Shown here: positions 49,239 to 58,800 of the stretch, piece after piece
Position numbering within the stretch: position 1 is the stretch's first letter
Layout: each line of letters begins with the position of its first letter
NCBI GenBank assembly: GCA_035235625.1
Contig: CP141143.1
Location: 4,570,501-4,634,500 of the forward strand
Direction: 5' to 3'
From: Saururus chinensis
Taxonomy: Eukaryota; Streptophyta; Magnoliopsida; Piperales; Saururaceae
DNA length: 64,000 nt
Program-made: the position numbers and the translations under genes
Notes under the pieces: model-generated
Database searches by the model: none
Seen by the model: only the letters and a program-made list of their open reading frames with translations
What the model was told of the DNA's origin: nothing

Positions 49239-50289
49239 AGCTAGCTCGAGGCCGGGCTTGCCGTCTTCGTCCCATGGATGGCCGGACGAAGGCCGGGCGG
49301 AGCCCACTGGCCAGCGCCGGCGCCGCCAAGCCATGAGACAGAGAGAGACGGGATCGGGGAAAACAGGGGAGAGGCGGGGCGGAGCGGCTGTGGGGCCGGC
49401 ACGGCGGCTCCCCTGCAGTCGCACAACCGTGGCGGAGCCGATGGCGGCGGCCCTATAGCCCACCGGCGGCCGGCAACGGCTGTGACAGAGAGAAGTCGGA
49501 GAAGGGGGGGAAACACTATTCCAATTTTTTTTTCTGGATTGGGCCGAGCCCGATCTGATCTGCTACATTTTTTTTCCATTTTCCCTTATCTTCTGCAGTC
49601 CTGTTTTCTTTCAATTTTTCGCCCTGGAACGCGCATCTAGGCCCATGGCCTACAATGAACCCCACACCCAACTACAGGTATAAATACACCAAAGCGTCAT
49701 ATTTTTCCACATAAAATGACCAAAAAAATCTCAGAAAATCGCAGAAAAATCAGGGACCTTACATTATATCTTAAATTTTAAAGAGTAGTAGCAATTTGCC
49801 AAGAGAGAGTCATCTTAAAAAAAAAGTTTCTTCTCTATCTCTTGCAACGAAGGGATTATCCTATCTCTTATCTTGTCTTGTACATAGGGAACCAACCGAA
49901 ATCCCCCAACAATAACATGTTTTGCTTCAGCACTGTGTTGGCGATTGATCGGTTGTACGTACTGTGGCCAACAACGTATTGCTGATTAATCGACTACACT
50001 ATAGCGATGGACACAATGTTGTCAATCGATCACCCAGATAGGGTAGCAATCAATTGCCAACACCGCAAAACCAAGGTTTTTAATGTTTTTATTTATTTTG
50101 AGCTAATTGATTGGTTTAGGGGATTCAAATCAATGTGCATTCAGGGAATGGATTATGTGAATGTTTTACATATTCATCCTATGTTTTTTACATTATTTTG
50201 TATGGAGTAGACTAAAGCTTGATGATGCATATTAGGGTTCCTTAAATATATACGTCTCAAGTTAATTTAATAAATATATGTTGCATGCA

Positions 50290-50630
50290 TGATTTGGTAT
50301 GAATGTGTTAAAACCTAAGCTAACCAAGGGTCTGAAAATCTTGAATTAAAAATTTTATTCCCTAAATGAAGAAGCATCTTTTGTGTGTAAGAGCTGTAAT
50401 GTTCATCTATGCATTACCGAGCTTTAAAGCTCCACCACACATAGGCCAAGACAAAACCTATATTTATACTAACTGGATCTGGCCAACGTTGTTGTGTCAT
50501 TGGTTGTTTATGTACATACTGAATAACATCTCTAATATTATTCCAATACAATTAAATCCGAATGTAGTTCTGCCTAATAACTAATACATGCATAAGACAA
50601 CACAAAATCATATGTCATAATACTTATAAT
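50290..50630 (-). mobile_element. Fragment of the 'a/h' LTR family
   Basis: Plus-strand words TACATACTGAATAACATCTC, CCAATACAATTAAATCCGAA and ATGTAGTTCTGCCTAATAAC follow in order those of element 'h' at 43145-43220 (ACGTACTCATCAGACAACATC, ATAGTTCTGCCTAAAAAC). Only this portion is left. Confidence 0.5.
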
Positions 50631-50642
50631 CCGATAAATCAT

Positions 50643-51240
50643 TTGGAGTTAGACAGACGTCTCATAAATCATTGGAGTCATACCCTAGGAGCACCTATTC
50701 GTTTTGTGAGAAAGAAGGACAAATCATTGAGATTGTGTATCAATTATAGATTCCTCAACGTCATCACTATAAAAAATAAGTGCACTCTACCTTGTATTGA
50801 TGACTCTTTCGATCAATTACAAATGGCTAGAGTCTTCTCAAAAATAGATTTGTGGCATCAATTGAGAATACAGGATGATGATATTTCTAAAATAGCCTTT
50901 CGCACCCGTTATGGTCAATATGAGTTTCTAGTAATGTCGTTTGGATTGACAAATGCACTTGCAACCTTCATCGACCTCATGATAGAGTTTTTCATATCTA
51001 TTTGGATAAATTGGTGATTGTGTTTGTTAATGACATCCTAATTTACTCTAGTAGTTTAGAGGAGCACCGAGAATACTTACAAATAATTTTACAAACTTTG
51101 AGAACTCACAAGCTGTAAGCCAAATTTAGTAAGTGTAAATTTTGGATGGAACAAGTGGTTTTCTTAGTTCATGTCATTTTTAAGGATGGAGTATTTGTAG
51201 TGTTAGTGGATTTCAGTAGTTCTAAAGATGAAGTATCCTT
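50643..51240 (+). pseudogene. Broken Gypsy reverse transcriptase
   Basis: Open to 51017 with Gypsy RT motifs: [56 protein letters not shown] frameshift near 50985 moves on to [20 protein letters not shown], then EEHREYLQIILQTLRTHKL followed by a stop, and AKFSKC. The catalytic D-D box reads V-N-D, so the first aspartate is lost. Protease, RNase H and integrase are absent. It is the only Gypsy coding sequence in the window and may be the remains of an element that owned one of the long LTR families. Confidence 0.88.
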
Positions 51241-51249
51241 CTTTGCAAG

Positions 51250-52030
51250 AGATAGAAAATAACATTTTTTTACGTGTGGGATAATATTTTCTTAATTAAT
51301 TAAGACTATTATTTACAATTTTGAGTAGAGTAGTGATGATTAATCAAAATTTGAAACTCTTTAATTAAATTGCAAAATGAAGAATACGACTTTAAATTTA
51401 TTAAAAAAAAAGAATTGACAGGAGAAGTGGCTACAATTTTAAAGTAAAAAGGAAAGAATGAAACTCCTTTTGAAAGATGAGAGCTCCCTTGTACAACTTC
51501 TCTTTCTTTCACGTAATGTAGCACTTCTGTTTGTCTTTCAATCTCTCAAACTTCTTCTACTTTTAAAAGGTTAAGACTTTTAGAATTTCTAAATGTTATT
51601 TGGTGGGCGATGGGCTTTGGAATTTTTTTTTGAAGGTTATTTAGACTTGAAGACTCCTTATACTTGAAGGCTAAAAACCCTCCAAAATATCTTTTTGAAG
51701 ATTCTTTAGAATTAAAAGCCCAAAGCTCATCCTTATAAAAACTAGGGGGTATTTATAGCATTGGGATTATACAGTTAAGTAAAAAAATATGTGGTGAATT
51801 GACAGGGTAGTTTGTGGGAAGTGGAGAGTGAGTTAGCAGGAGATGGGGAGTGTGATGAAACAATTTTAAAAATAGTAGTAGTGTCGAGATTATTCTTTTG
51901 AATTGGTCTTCCCCTACTCCATCAATCTTCTTTTCTATTTTTTTATCATTTTATTAATTATTTTTTAGAGTACGAGATCACAACTCTTGAGGCTTTGACT
52001 TAGGCTTTTCATTATCTATGTAAGGCCCAT
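51250..52030 (-). mobile_element. LTR fragment related to element 'f', inverted
   Basis: Read on the minus strand, CTAACTCACTCTCCACTTCC, CACAAACTACC and a TATA box in GCTATAAATACCCCC (about 51750) match the order in element 'f' near 40640-40770. AT-rich flanks have no defined ends. Confidence 0.55.
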
Positions 52031-53409
52031 AGAATTTTTTACATAATCACTTTACATATTTCTTTAAACTTTAAATTTTTTAAATTTTATTTTTTTATAT
52101 TTTAACTATTTTAGATTTTTAATTTGCTAATCATTTTAATGTTGCTCCATAAGGGGTGATATGGCCTATCCTAACCAAGATTGACTGAGGACGTCGGTGT
52201 TGAAAGAGGCAAGTAAGATCGGCGAAAGAAAGCGGGGTAATGACTAAGGTGTCATTCCACAACTTATTTGTAGACTGAGAAAGGATGATTCACTACATAT
52301 TGATTTGTTAAATTTTAGGATAAATAATTTTATGTTTGACATACATATTGAAATTCAAATGAATGGATAAGAAGAGAACTGTGTGCATTGATGAGCGACA
52401 GGGTCTATAACCCAACAGTTTTTGCACAAAGGTCGGAGCTCCTACAACGTCATCAGGAGGTGCTTCGTGGAAAATACTCACATTCACCTCAAATGGGTTG
52501 CAAATGGGCTTTTACATATATATTTTTAACAATTGATGTCATCTAAACAAGATTTAGAGGAAATGGGGCGGAGATGAGCATAAAACGAGAGGTAAATGGG
52601 TTGCCAAAAGACACCTAAAAAATTGGAATACTTTGAGTAATTTTTGAAGTATTTTGAGTGGGGTAATTTACCTCTGGAGTGAGTGATTTTTTTGTTGTAA
52701 AAAATGCACCCTTTTACGATATTCAGTGGCCTGCAGCATAACTTAGGGTGGTGACCTACCACATAACTTGGGGCTGACAAGTACGTGAAAAAGCTTGGAT
52801 ACATACTGCAATTCAAATATAAGAACATATTGTCAAAAGACTTATCTATTTTGATCATTGAAAATTCAATGAATAATGGAGGCTGACACATCATGATTCA
52901 AACATGCAGGTGAGAGAAACTTTGAGAACTAGATCCAATAAGTTCCCATGTTCATTTTCTCTAATCATACTGATTATACAATCTAGTCATACTAAATAGT
53001 CATGCAATATGATCAAGAAAATATTTTTCATTATCAGGCGTTAGAAATTAAAAGGCGGGCCTCAGCCCATTGACAGGTGATGCTGAACACCTACATAAAA
53101 AGTCAACGTTGACATGAATGACATCTCCGACACGGCTCACATTAAGGTGGATGTGTCGCCAATCACCCGTCATCTGCATTATCTCATCTGGGCTTGAGCC
53201 CACCTAGTGATTTTTCTATTAACATTTTAAACAAAAAAGAGAGAAAAAACAACAAAATAAACAGGCCAATAAGTTTAAGGGCATAGGTCGAGACAGCGAT
53301 TACGAAGTTGGTTTTCATATCCGGTCTCAAATGGTTCGATAATATTATGAAGTAAAAGCACAACATTCCAAATGAAAACTGCAGGCAGCATTGTATGTCG
53401 ATACTACCT

Positions 53410-53411
<2 letters not shown>
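52031..53411. other. Intergenic upstream of the plus-strand chitinase
   Basis: No gene or element end recognised. The last part (53250-53411) should contain distal promoter DNA of the chitinase gene. No TATA box other than the dinucleotide tract that follows is convincing. Confidence 0.45.

Positions 53412-53480
<69 letters not shown>
53412..53480. repeat. (AT)n microsatellite immediately upstream of a chitinase start
   Basis: About 34 uninterrupted AT dinucleotides, ending roughly 20 bp before the first candidate ATG (53501) and 50 bp before the preferred one (53531). It creates alternating Tyr-Ile frames on both strands, which are artefacts. Confidence 0.97.
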
Positions 53481-53483
<3 letters not shown>

Positions 53484-53530
53484 TGGCAACAAAGATCAAA
53501 ATGATTGATCGTGATAGCACCACACCAGCC

Positions 53531-55070
53531 ATGGCTGCCCTGAAATTGGTCCTGCATCTGATCTTTGTCATGACGGTCGTCTATTGTCCCGTTGATGCTG
53601 CCACTTCGGGGGCCCGAGCGTCGCCTACATGGATGCCTGAACTGGCTCCCATGCCAGGTGGATGGTCATTGCAACCAATCTCTACATGGCCACCGGTGCC
53701 AGCTTCCGCACCTGCAGGAGGACCATCACCGCATTCTCCGACCTCAAAGCCTTCTTCAGGCATAAAAGCCGGCTACTGGCAATCTTGGATGCAGTCCGAC
53801 TTCGCAGTGTCGGAAATCAACACATCTTATTTCAACCACGTTTACTACGCCTTCCTCCTGCCGGACCCCGTCACCTACAAGATTGCCATCACTCCATCAG
53901 ACGAACAGATGCTTCCGGACTTTACAGCCACACTTCACAGCATTACTCCACCAGCAAAGGCCCTTCTCTCCATTGGAGGGGGTGGCAACGACCCCAAAGT
54001 CTTCTCGAGGATGGTCAGAAGCAGTAACACCCGATCAGCTTTCATCCAGTCCACCGTAGACGCGATTCGCAAGTATGATTTCGACGGAGTTGATCTCGAC
54101 TGGGAGTTTCCATCTACCCAGGACGACATGGACAATCTGGGCCTGCTCTTTCGGGAGTGGCGGGTGGCGCTCGACAAGGAGGCCACAGCCGCACGGCGGA
54201 GACCGCTCCTACTCACCTCTGCTGTTTACTTCTCTTCCAATCTGGCTTCGTTAGGGTTTGACGTGAGTTATCCCGGGGCGGCTATACGTGAGCATGTTGA
54301 TTGGGTGAGCCCCATGTGTTTTGATTACCATGGGTCGTGGGACCCATATCAGACGGGGGCCCCTGCTGCACTGTACGACCGTAAGAGCGTCCTCAGCACT
54401 AGCTATGGGATCCAGTCATGGCTGGGGATTGGAGTCCCACCGCAGCAGGTGGTAATGGGTCTGCCGCTGTATGGAAAGACCTGGGAGCTGGAGAACCCTG
54501 AGGTTCATGGCATTGGAGCGCCGGCGCTGGGGACGGGGCCGGGAGGCGGTGAGATGGACTTCAAGGAAGTGGTGGATTTCAATGCTCAGAACAATGCCAC
54601 GGTGGTCTATGACAAGGTCACTGTGTCGTTTTATTCTTACGTGGGAACTTCGTGGATCGGATATGACGATGGAAGGTCAATTACCACGAAGATCAAGTAC
54701 GCTAAACGGTTTGATCTTGGTGGGTATTTCTTTTGGGCGCTTGGACAGGACAAAGATTGGCTCATCTCTAAACAAGGTAACTACAGCAAAAGACTTGCTT
54801 GCATTCGCTTGCTCGCTAATCCTACTTTTAAATAAAAAACAAACTTCTATCATCTATACTGGCAAATTTTTTTACATGGAAGTCTTAAGTATGATTTATA
54901 GACTCAAGGTAAATTGTTAAACTTGAAGTTTAATTTTTATATGGTAATAAGACTCAAGTCTCTAGAGTGCAGCTCTTATATCCTTCTAACATTAGGCTTT
55001 TAGAACGACGTTTTCAGAAACTAATTTCCTCTATTTTTTCTTGACAGCTTCAACTGCATGGGGAACTTGA
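53531..55070 (+). CDS. Class V chitinase (GH18), secreted, two exons
   Basis: Exon 1 53531-54776, exon 2 55048-55070; the CAA-G|GT donor joins G to CT for ...SKQASTAWGT and stop, 422 residues. I chose the ATG at 53531 (GCCATGGCT context) over the in-frame one at 53501. It hydrolyses beta-1,4-linked GlcNAc polymers, probably fungal chitin, outside the cell. A hydrophobic signal peptide (about 1-23) is followed by a Pro/Ser/Ala-rich linker (24-76) that I would not expect in this class. The GH18 barrel begins at IKAGYWQSW (78). Key motifs: SIGGGG (147-152), catalytic DGVDLDWE with D188, D190 and E192, MCFDYHGSW, YSYVGTSWIGYD and GYFFWALGQDKDW. All DxDxE residues are present, so activity is plausible. 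It is tail-to-tail with a paralogue. Confidence 0.93.
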
Positions 55071-55497
55071 GAAATCTTCCGCTGACATCTGCGTTTCAAA
55101 ATTTTCTGGTTTTTTGTACGTTTAAATAAGTCAGGACATTCTTTTATTTGCATTGCGTTTTAGAGTTCGACAAAATGCAATTCGTTGTATTTTACGACAT
55201 CTTTTTGTTCCTATTTTTTTGGTACTTCGTTTAAGTTTCATAATCAATAAAAAGAAACTTACATAAAGACAAATGAGCACAAATACAAACCACTACAAGA
55301 ATATAAGCCAAAATGAAAAATTGCGAACAAAAATAAAATCGTTGTTTTGGACATTTAACAAATTAGTTACGGGGCTTCAAATGACCCGCAGCAGATATTA
55401 TTGGAGCAACTGACGAGCAACTTTTCTGAGGAATGTTGAATGTGCATCTGCAGTCTGTCAGATAACTGCATATGCCTCCTCATAAACCTCATCTCCT
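55071..55497. terminator. Shared 3' region between the two convergent chitinase genes
   Basis: 427 bp of AT-rich sequence between the two stop codons. AATAAA-like words occur on the plus strand (AATCAATAAAAAG near 55241) and AATGTTG-rich sequence on the other side. The two 3' UTRs may overlap. Confidence 0.4.
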
Positions 55498-56749
55498 TTA
55501 GCGATCCCACGATTTTGAAGCTGAAATCATCCAACAAAGAGAAGATTAGTGAGACAACACGCAAAGAAAAATGAACTGCCATAGCACTGGAGCAAGTATT
55601 AGTTCTACGTCGTAGTAGTTCAAACTTCAAACAAACACCTTGTTTAGAGATTTTCCAGTCCTTGTCACCCGTGACTGCCCAGAAGAAGTAGCCTCGGAGA
55701 CCGTGGCCCCGGGCAAATTTGATCTTCTTCCTCACCGACACCTGATTATCGTACCCGATCCATGAGGTCCCCACGTACGAGTAGGCCGAGACGGTCGACT
55801 TGTCGTACACCACCCGGGACTGCTCCCTCCTATTGAAGTCCACCACCTCCGCAAATGTCATGATCCCGTCCTTATTGCCCGGGCCAACTCCCACCGCCGG
55901 AGACCCGACACCGTGCTCTTCTGGGTCCGCCAGTTTCCATGTGTGTGCAAACAGCGGCAACCCCATTACCAGCTTCTGGGCCGGAACCCCGGCCCCGATC
56001 CAGGACTCGATCCCGTAGCTGGTGCTGACCCGGCTGCGTGGGTCGAACAAGGCTGCATGGGCCCCGGTGGCGGTCGTGTCCCAGGACCCACGGTAGTCAA
56101 AGCACATGACGTTGACCCAGTCCAGATTCTCGTTCACCGAGTCCACCGGGTACGTTTGGTTCATCGGGTCCATGAATAATTGGACGGAGAAGTAGACGGC
56201 GGCGGTAAGCAGCAGCGGCTTAGAGCCTGTGGACTGGGCCTCCCGGTCGATTTCGACCCTCCATTCTCGTAGAAGTTGGCCGAGATCCACCATCTCCTTT
56301 GGGCTGCGTGGGAACTCCCAGTCGAGGTCCAGGCCGTCGAAGCCATACAGGCGGGCGATCCTGATGGCCGATATAATGAACTTGAGCCGACTTGACGGCT
56401 CCGACGCCATGCGAATGAAGATGGTGTGATTGGCACCAGCTCCTCCGATGGACAGGAAGGTCGTTGGCCTCAGCGGAGGCTCACGACCATGGAGATGAGA
56501 GTTGAAGCGAGTGAGTAAGAGGTGGTCCACGTCCGGGATAGCAAGCTCGAAGGAATTTGGGTCCGGGACGAGAAACGCATAGTAGATGTGGGTGAAGTGG
56601 GAGGTGTCTATGGCGGAGACGGGGAAGGTTTCATCCAACCAGGACGGCCAGTAGGCTGCCTTGATGGTGGATGATCGAGATTGCGGCGCAAAGTATCCGG
56701 CAATGGCTGCCGTTAGCCGTCCAGCTAGAAGCAGAAGCACAATTAGCAT
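55498..56749 (-). CDS. Class V chitinase (GH18), secreted, two exons
   Basis: Exon 1 56749-55639, exon 2 55520-55498; CAA-G|GT donor, TTTCAG acceptor, ending ...SKQASKSWDR, 377 residues, the usual size of plant class V chitinases. The start is ATG 56749; an upstream TTG is not a start. It has a signal peptide (MLIVLLLLAGRLTAAIA) with no proline-rich linker; the barrel starts at IKAAYWPSW. SIGGAG (100-105), catalytic DGLDLDWEFP with D141, D143 and E145, MCFDYRGSW, YSYVGTSWIGYD and GYFFWAVTGDKDW are all present. The intron (118 bp) is at the same codon and phase as in the plus-strand paralogue, so they derive from a duplication; the sequences have diverged considerably. The role is extracellular chitin or chitin-like glycan hydrolysis, usually defence-related, by family knowledge. 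Confidence 0.93.
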
Positions 56750-58103
56750 GGTTGACAGCAATTAGTACAGCTTGGTTAGGCCGTTCTAAGAAGGCCAGCT
56801 GCGAAGAAAGTTGAAATGGTTGGTTCAGTGATATGTATATGGACTCATGCAGTGCCTTCCTACATATAGAGTTGAACAAAGAAGGTATATAACAGTGAAA
56901 TTTCGTATTTAATGATATAATTTTGAAATGCCTACTGATTAGGTACACACATTGTGTGTATGGTTGGTCCTGTTTGTCACCAACGCGGGTTATTAAGATT
57001 CTGAGGCAGTAAAATAGTGGCTAAGATGATGCAGTGGACTGGAGACAGGTAGACGAGGACGTCTTCGATAGGCTTTCAAGTTCACGTCCTGGTTATGCGA
57101 CCACGCATAGTAGTAACAAGTACCATCAAAATCAAATCATTTTCAGTTTAATAAAACGTGCATCAGCACTAATCTCCTTGGGACGTAGCTCCCTGTCAGG
57201 CATGATTGTAGCTTTCTGATTGGCAAACGATAACTCAGTAAACGAGATATTTTCCTTTCTTCTTTCTTGCCATGGGCCGCAAGGTCATAATTTAATTACT
57301 AGTACGTGGTGTCGATGTGTGTAGCGGGAAATAAGCAGTAAAGAGTAAAATGGAACAATTCTAAACTAGCACTACTATTTGTTTGATCATTGATGCATAA
57401 ATTTCTGCACCTGGATGCACAACTGGTTTCGTGGATATCCAGTGATAAGAAACAGAAGTTAACCATTTCTTCTCTATAATAACAAAAGCTGTCATTTGCC
57501 AAGGTTACAGTCAAAGGAAAGGTATGTTTTTCTCGGAGCAAGTCGGCGAGCCTGGATGCGTTTTGAGTTGTTAAATCAAATAAGAGAGTACACTGTAATA
57601 AAAGCAACTTGTGCCGGCATGGAGAAGAACGTATTCCAAAGCAAACTGCAGGTCCGAGCTATTCGTCTAGCATTCATTGTGTAGGCTCCTCCATCAGTTA
57701 TTTAATTGTAAGAGCGCTGGTATTTCCCTGGGTCTGTTGGACGTTCTGGAAAAAAGCAGTGGGAGAATAACCATTCCAAAAAAATCATTGTGCAACTTCA
57801 TACTTTACATAGGAAAGTTTTTCATGCTCTCTTCTTACCATGAGCTGAACTTAGTATAAAGAATGTATATAAGTCTTTGATATTTGAAATAGACGGCATA
57901 TGTTAGACGCACGTTAGGACCAATATATATGCTAATGTGCGTTAACATATGCTCCATCGATCTCATGATTAAAAGGCTCTTATATATTTTTATATTAGCT
58001 TTTTGTCGAAGTAAAGTATTAAAAATACTTCTAGAGATTTGGAAAAAATAAAAAATCCAACCCACGTAAAAGAAGGTGAAAAAAAATAATTTATTTCCCT
58101 AAC
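56750..58103. other. Intergenic between chitinase and phosphoesterase genes
   Basis: 56750-57000 is the 5' flank of the minus-strand chitinase. The rest has no gene. A stem-loop lies at 57896-57952. Short open frames here lack any motif. Confidence 0.45.
57896..57952. repeat. Near-perfect inverted repeat, 21-22 bp arms
   Basis: Left arm GCATATGTTAGACGCACGTT+AG (57896-57917), right arm CTAATGTGCGTTAACATATG+C (57932-57952), 14-nt loop; one bulge and one mismatch. Confidence 0.75.
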
Positions 58104-58652
58104 TAGGTGTGTCACTAGGTTGGGTATTGTCAAGCCCAACCATGGACCATTTTCCGAAGTCCAAACCCGAGGCCTAATTGAGTTAGCAAAGTTTTGCTGT
58201 TAAACTAAAAACTCACTTAATTATTAAAAATATGATATTTTAAATGCTAATTTAGTTTAAATAATGATTATATCACCCACTTAAAAATGCAATCAAAAAA
58301 CTTTTCATGATTGTATGTATGACTGCCTTAAAATATAGCTATTTTTATAAAAAAATATTTTCTGCATCTCAAATTAATAATTTTATTAAAAAAATTAATA
58401 GCTTAATTTGATTTAATTTAAGTGATTGGATATTACATAGATTTTACCCTTTAATAAAAAAAAATATTTTTTAAACATAACTATTAATATAAGAAGGATA
58501 ACATTTAAAAAATTATTATTATAATATAAAACGGGTCGGGTCGGGTTTACTGACTGAAACCCGGATCCCGATCTGACCCGGTTACTTGGTGCAAAAAGGT
58601 ATCTATCGTCGGGTCGGTTTCGGGTCAAAACCTGACCCGGGTGGCATACCTA
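58104..58652. mobile_element. Probable hAT-like non-autonomous element
   Basis: Left end TAGGTGTGTCACTAGGTTGG and right end, other strand, TAGGTATGCCACCCGGGTCA are similar over the first 12-13 bases. The right side is packed with GGGTCGGGT / ACCCGG motifs typical of plant hAT MITEs. No 8-bp duplication is left (tccctaac / atcatgga). A decayed Stowaway-like piece lies inside (58359-58497). Confidence 0.5.
58359..58497. mobile_element. Decayed Stowaway-like MITE piece
   Basis: CTGCATCTCAAATTAATAAT at the left and ACTATTAATATAAGAAGGAT at the right resemble the two termini of the element at 22681-22877. Weak, because the CCGTCC core is lost on both sides. Confidence 0.35.
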
Positions 58653-58800
58653 ATCATGGACGTTTTTTTTATTTTTTTGTTCTTTGTATTTTGTTGCGTT
58701 TTTCTTTTCTTTTCTTTTCCTGCTGCCACTGTGGACTCTCTCATCAGAATTCAGAACCTTCGACTTTCAACAAAACAAAAAGGAGGGTGATTAAGAAAGA

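Larger units (their letters stand above)
41223..49763 (-). mobile_element. Element 'g': giant solo-LTR-like element, same family as 'e', inverted
   Basis: On the plus strand it begins TGTAACACCCGAGAATTT and ends CAGGGACCTTACA, with flanking ttata at 41218-41222 and 49764-49768 (perfect). Read on the minus strand it follows element 'e' from start (GTGTGGGGTTCATTGTAGGC, GGCCATGGGCCTAGATGC) through the GC-rich part to the conserved 3' end (CCATGATCATGG, CTCAGGCGCTACTCG on the plus strand). Without nested element 'h' (42682-46333 plus its 5-bp duplication) it is about 4.9 kb. No retroviral genes. Long GC-rich open frames at 48.5-49.6 kb are compositional. Confidence 0.82.

Noticed and set aside
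48603-49463. 286-codon minus-strand open frame, the longest in the transposon nest
   Set aside because: Lies in the GC-rich repeated part of element g where several frames are open at once; no domain, and I see no matching long frame in the homologous part of element e.
53372-53530. N-terminal extension of the plus-strand chitinase through the AT tract
   Set aside because: Would place a long Ile-Tyr repeat before a normal signal peptide; the ATG at 53531 has a good context and is followed directly by that signal peptide.
53184-53557. Tyr-Ile repeat proteins on both strands
   Set aside because: Pure translation of the AT microsatellite.
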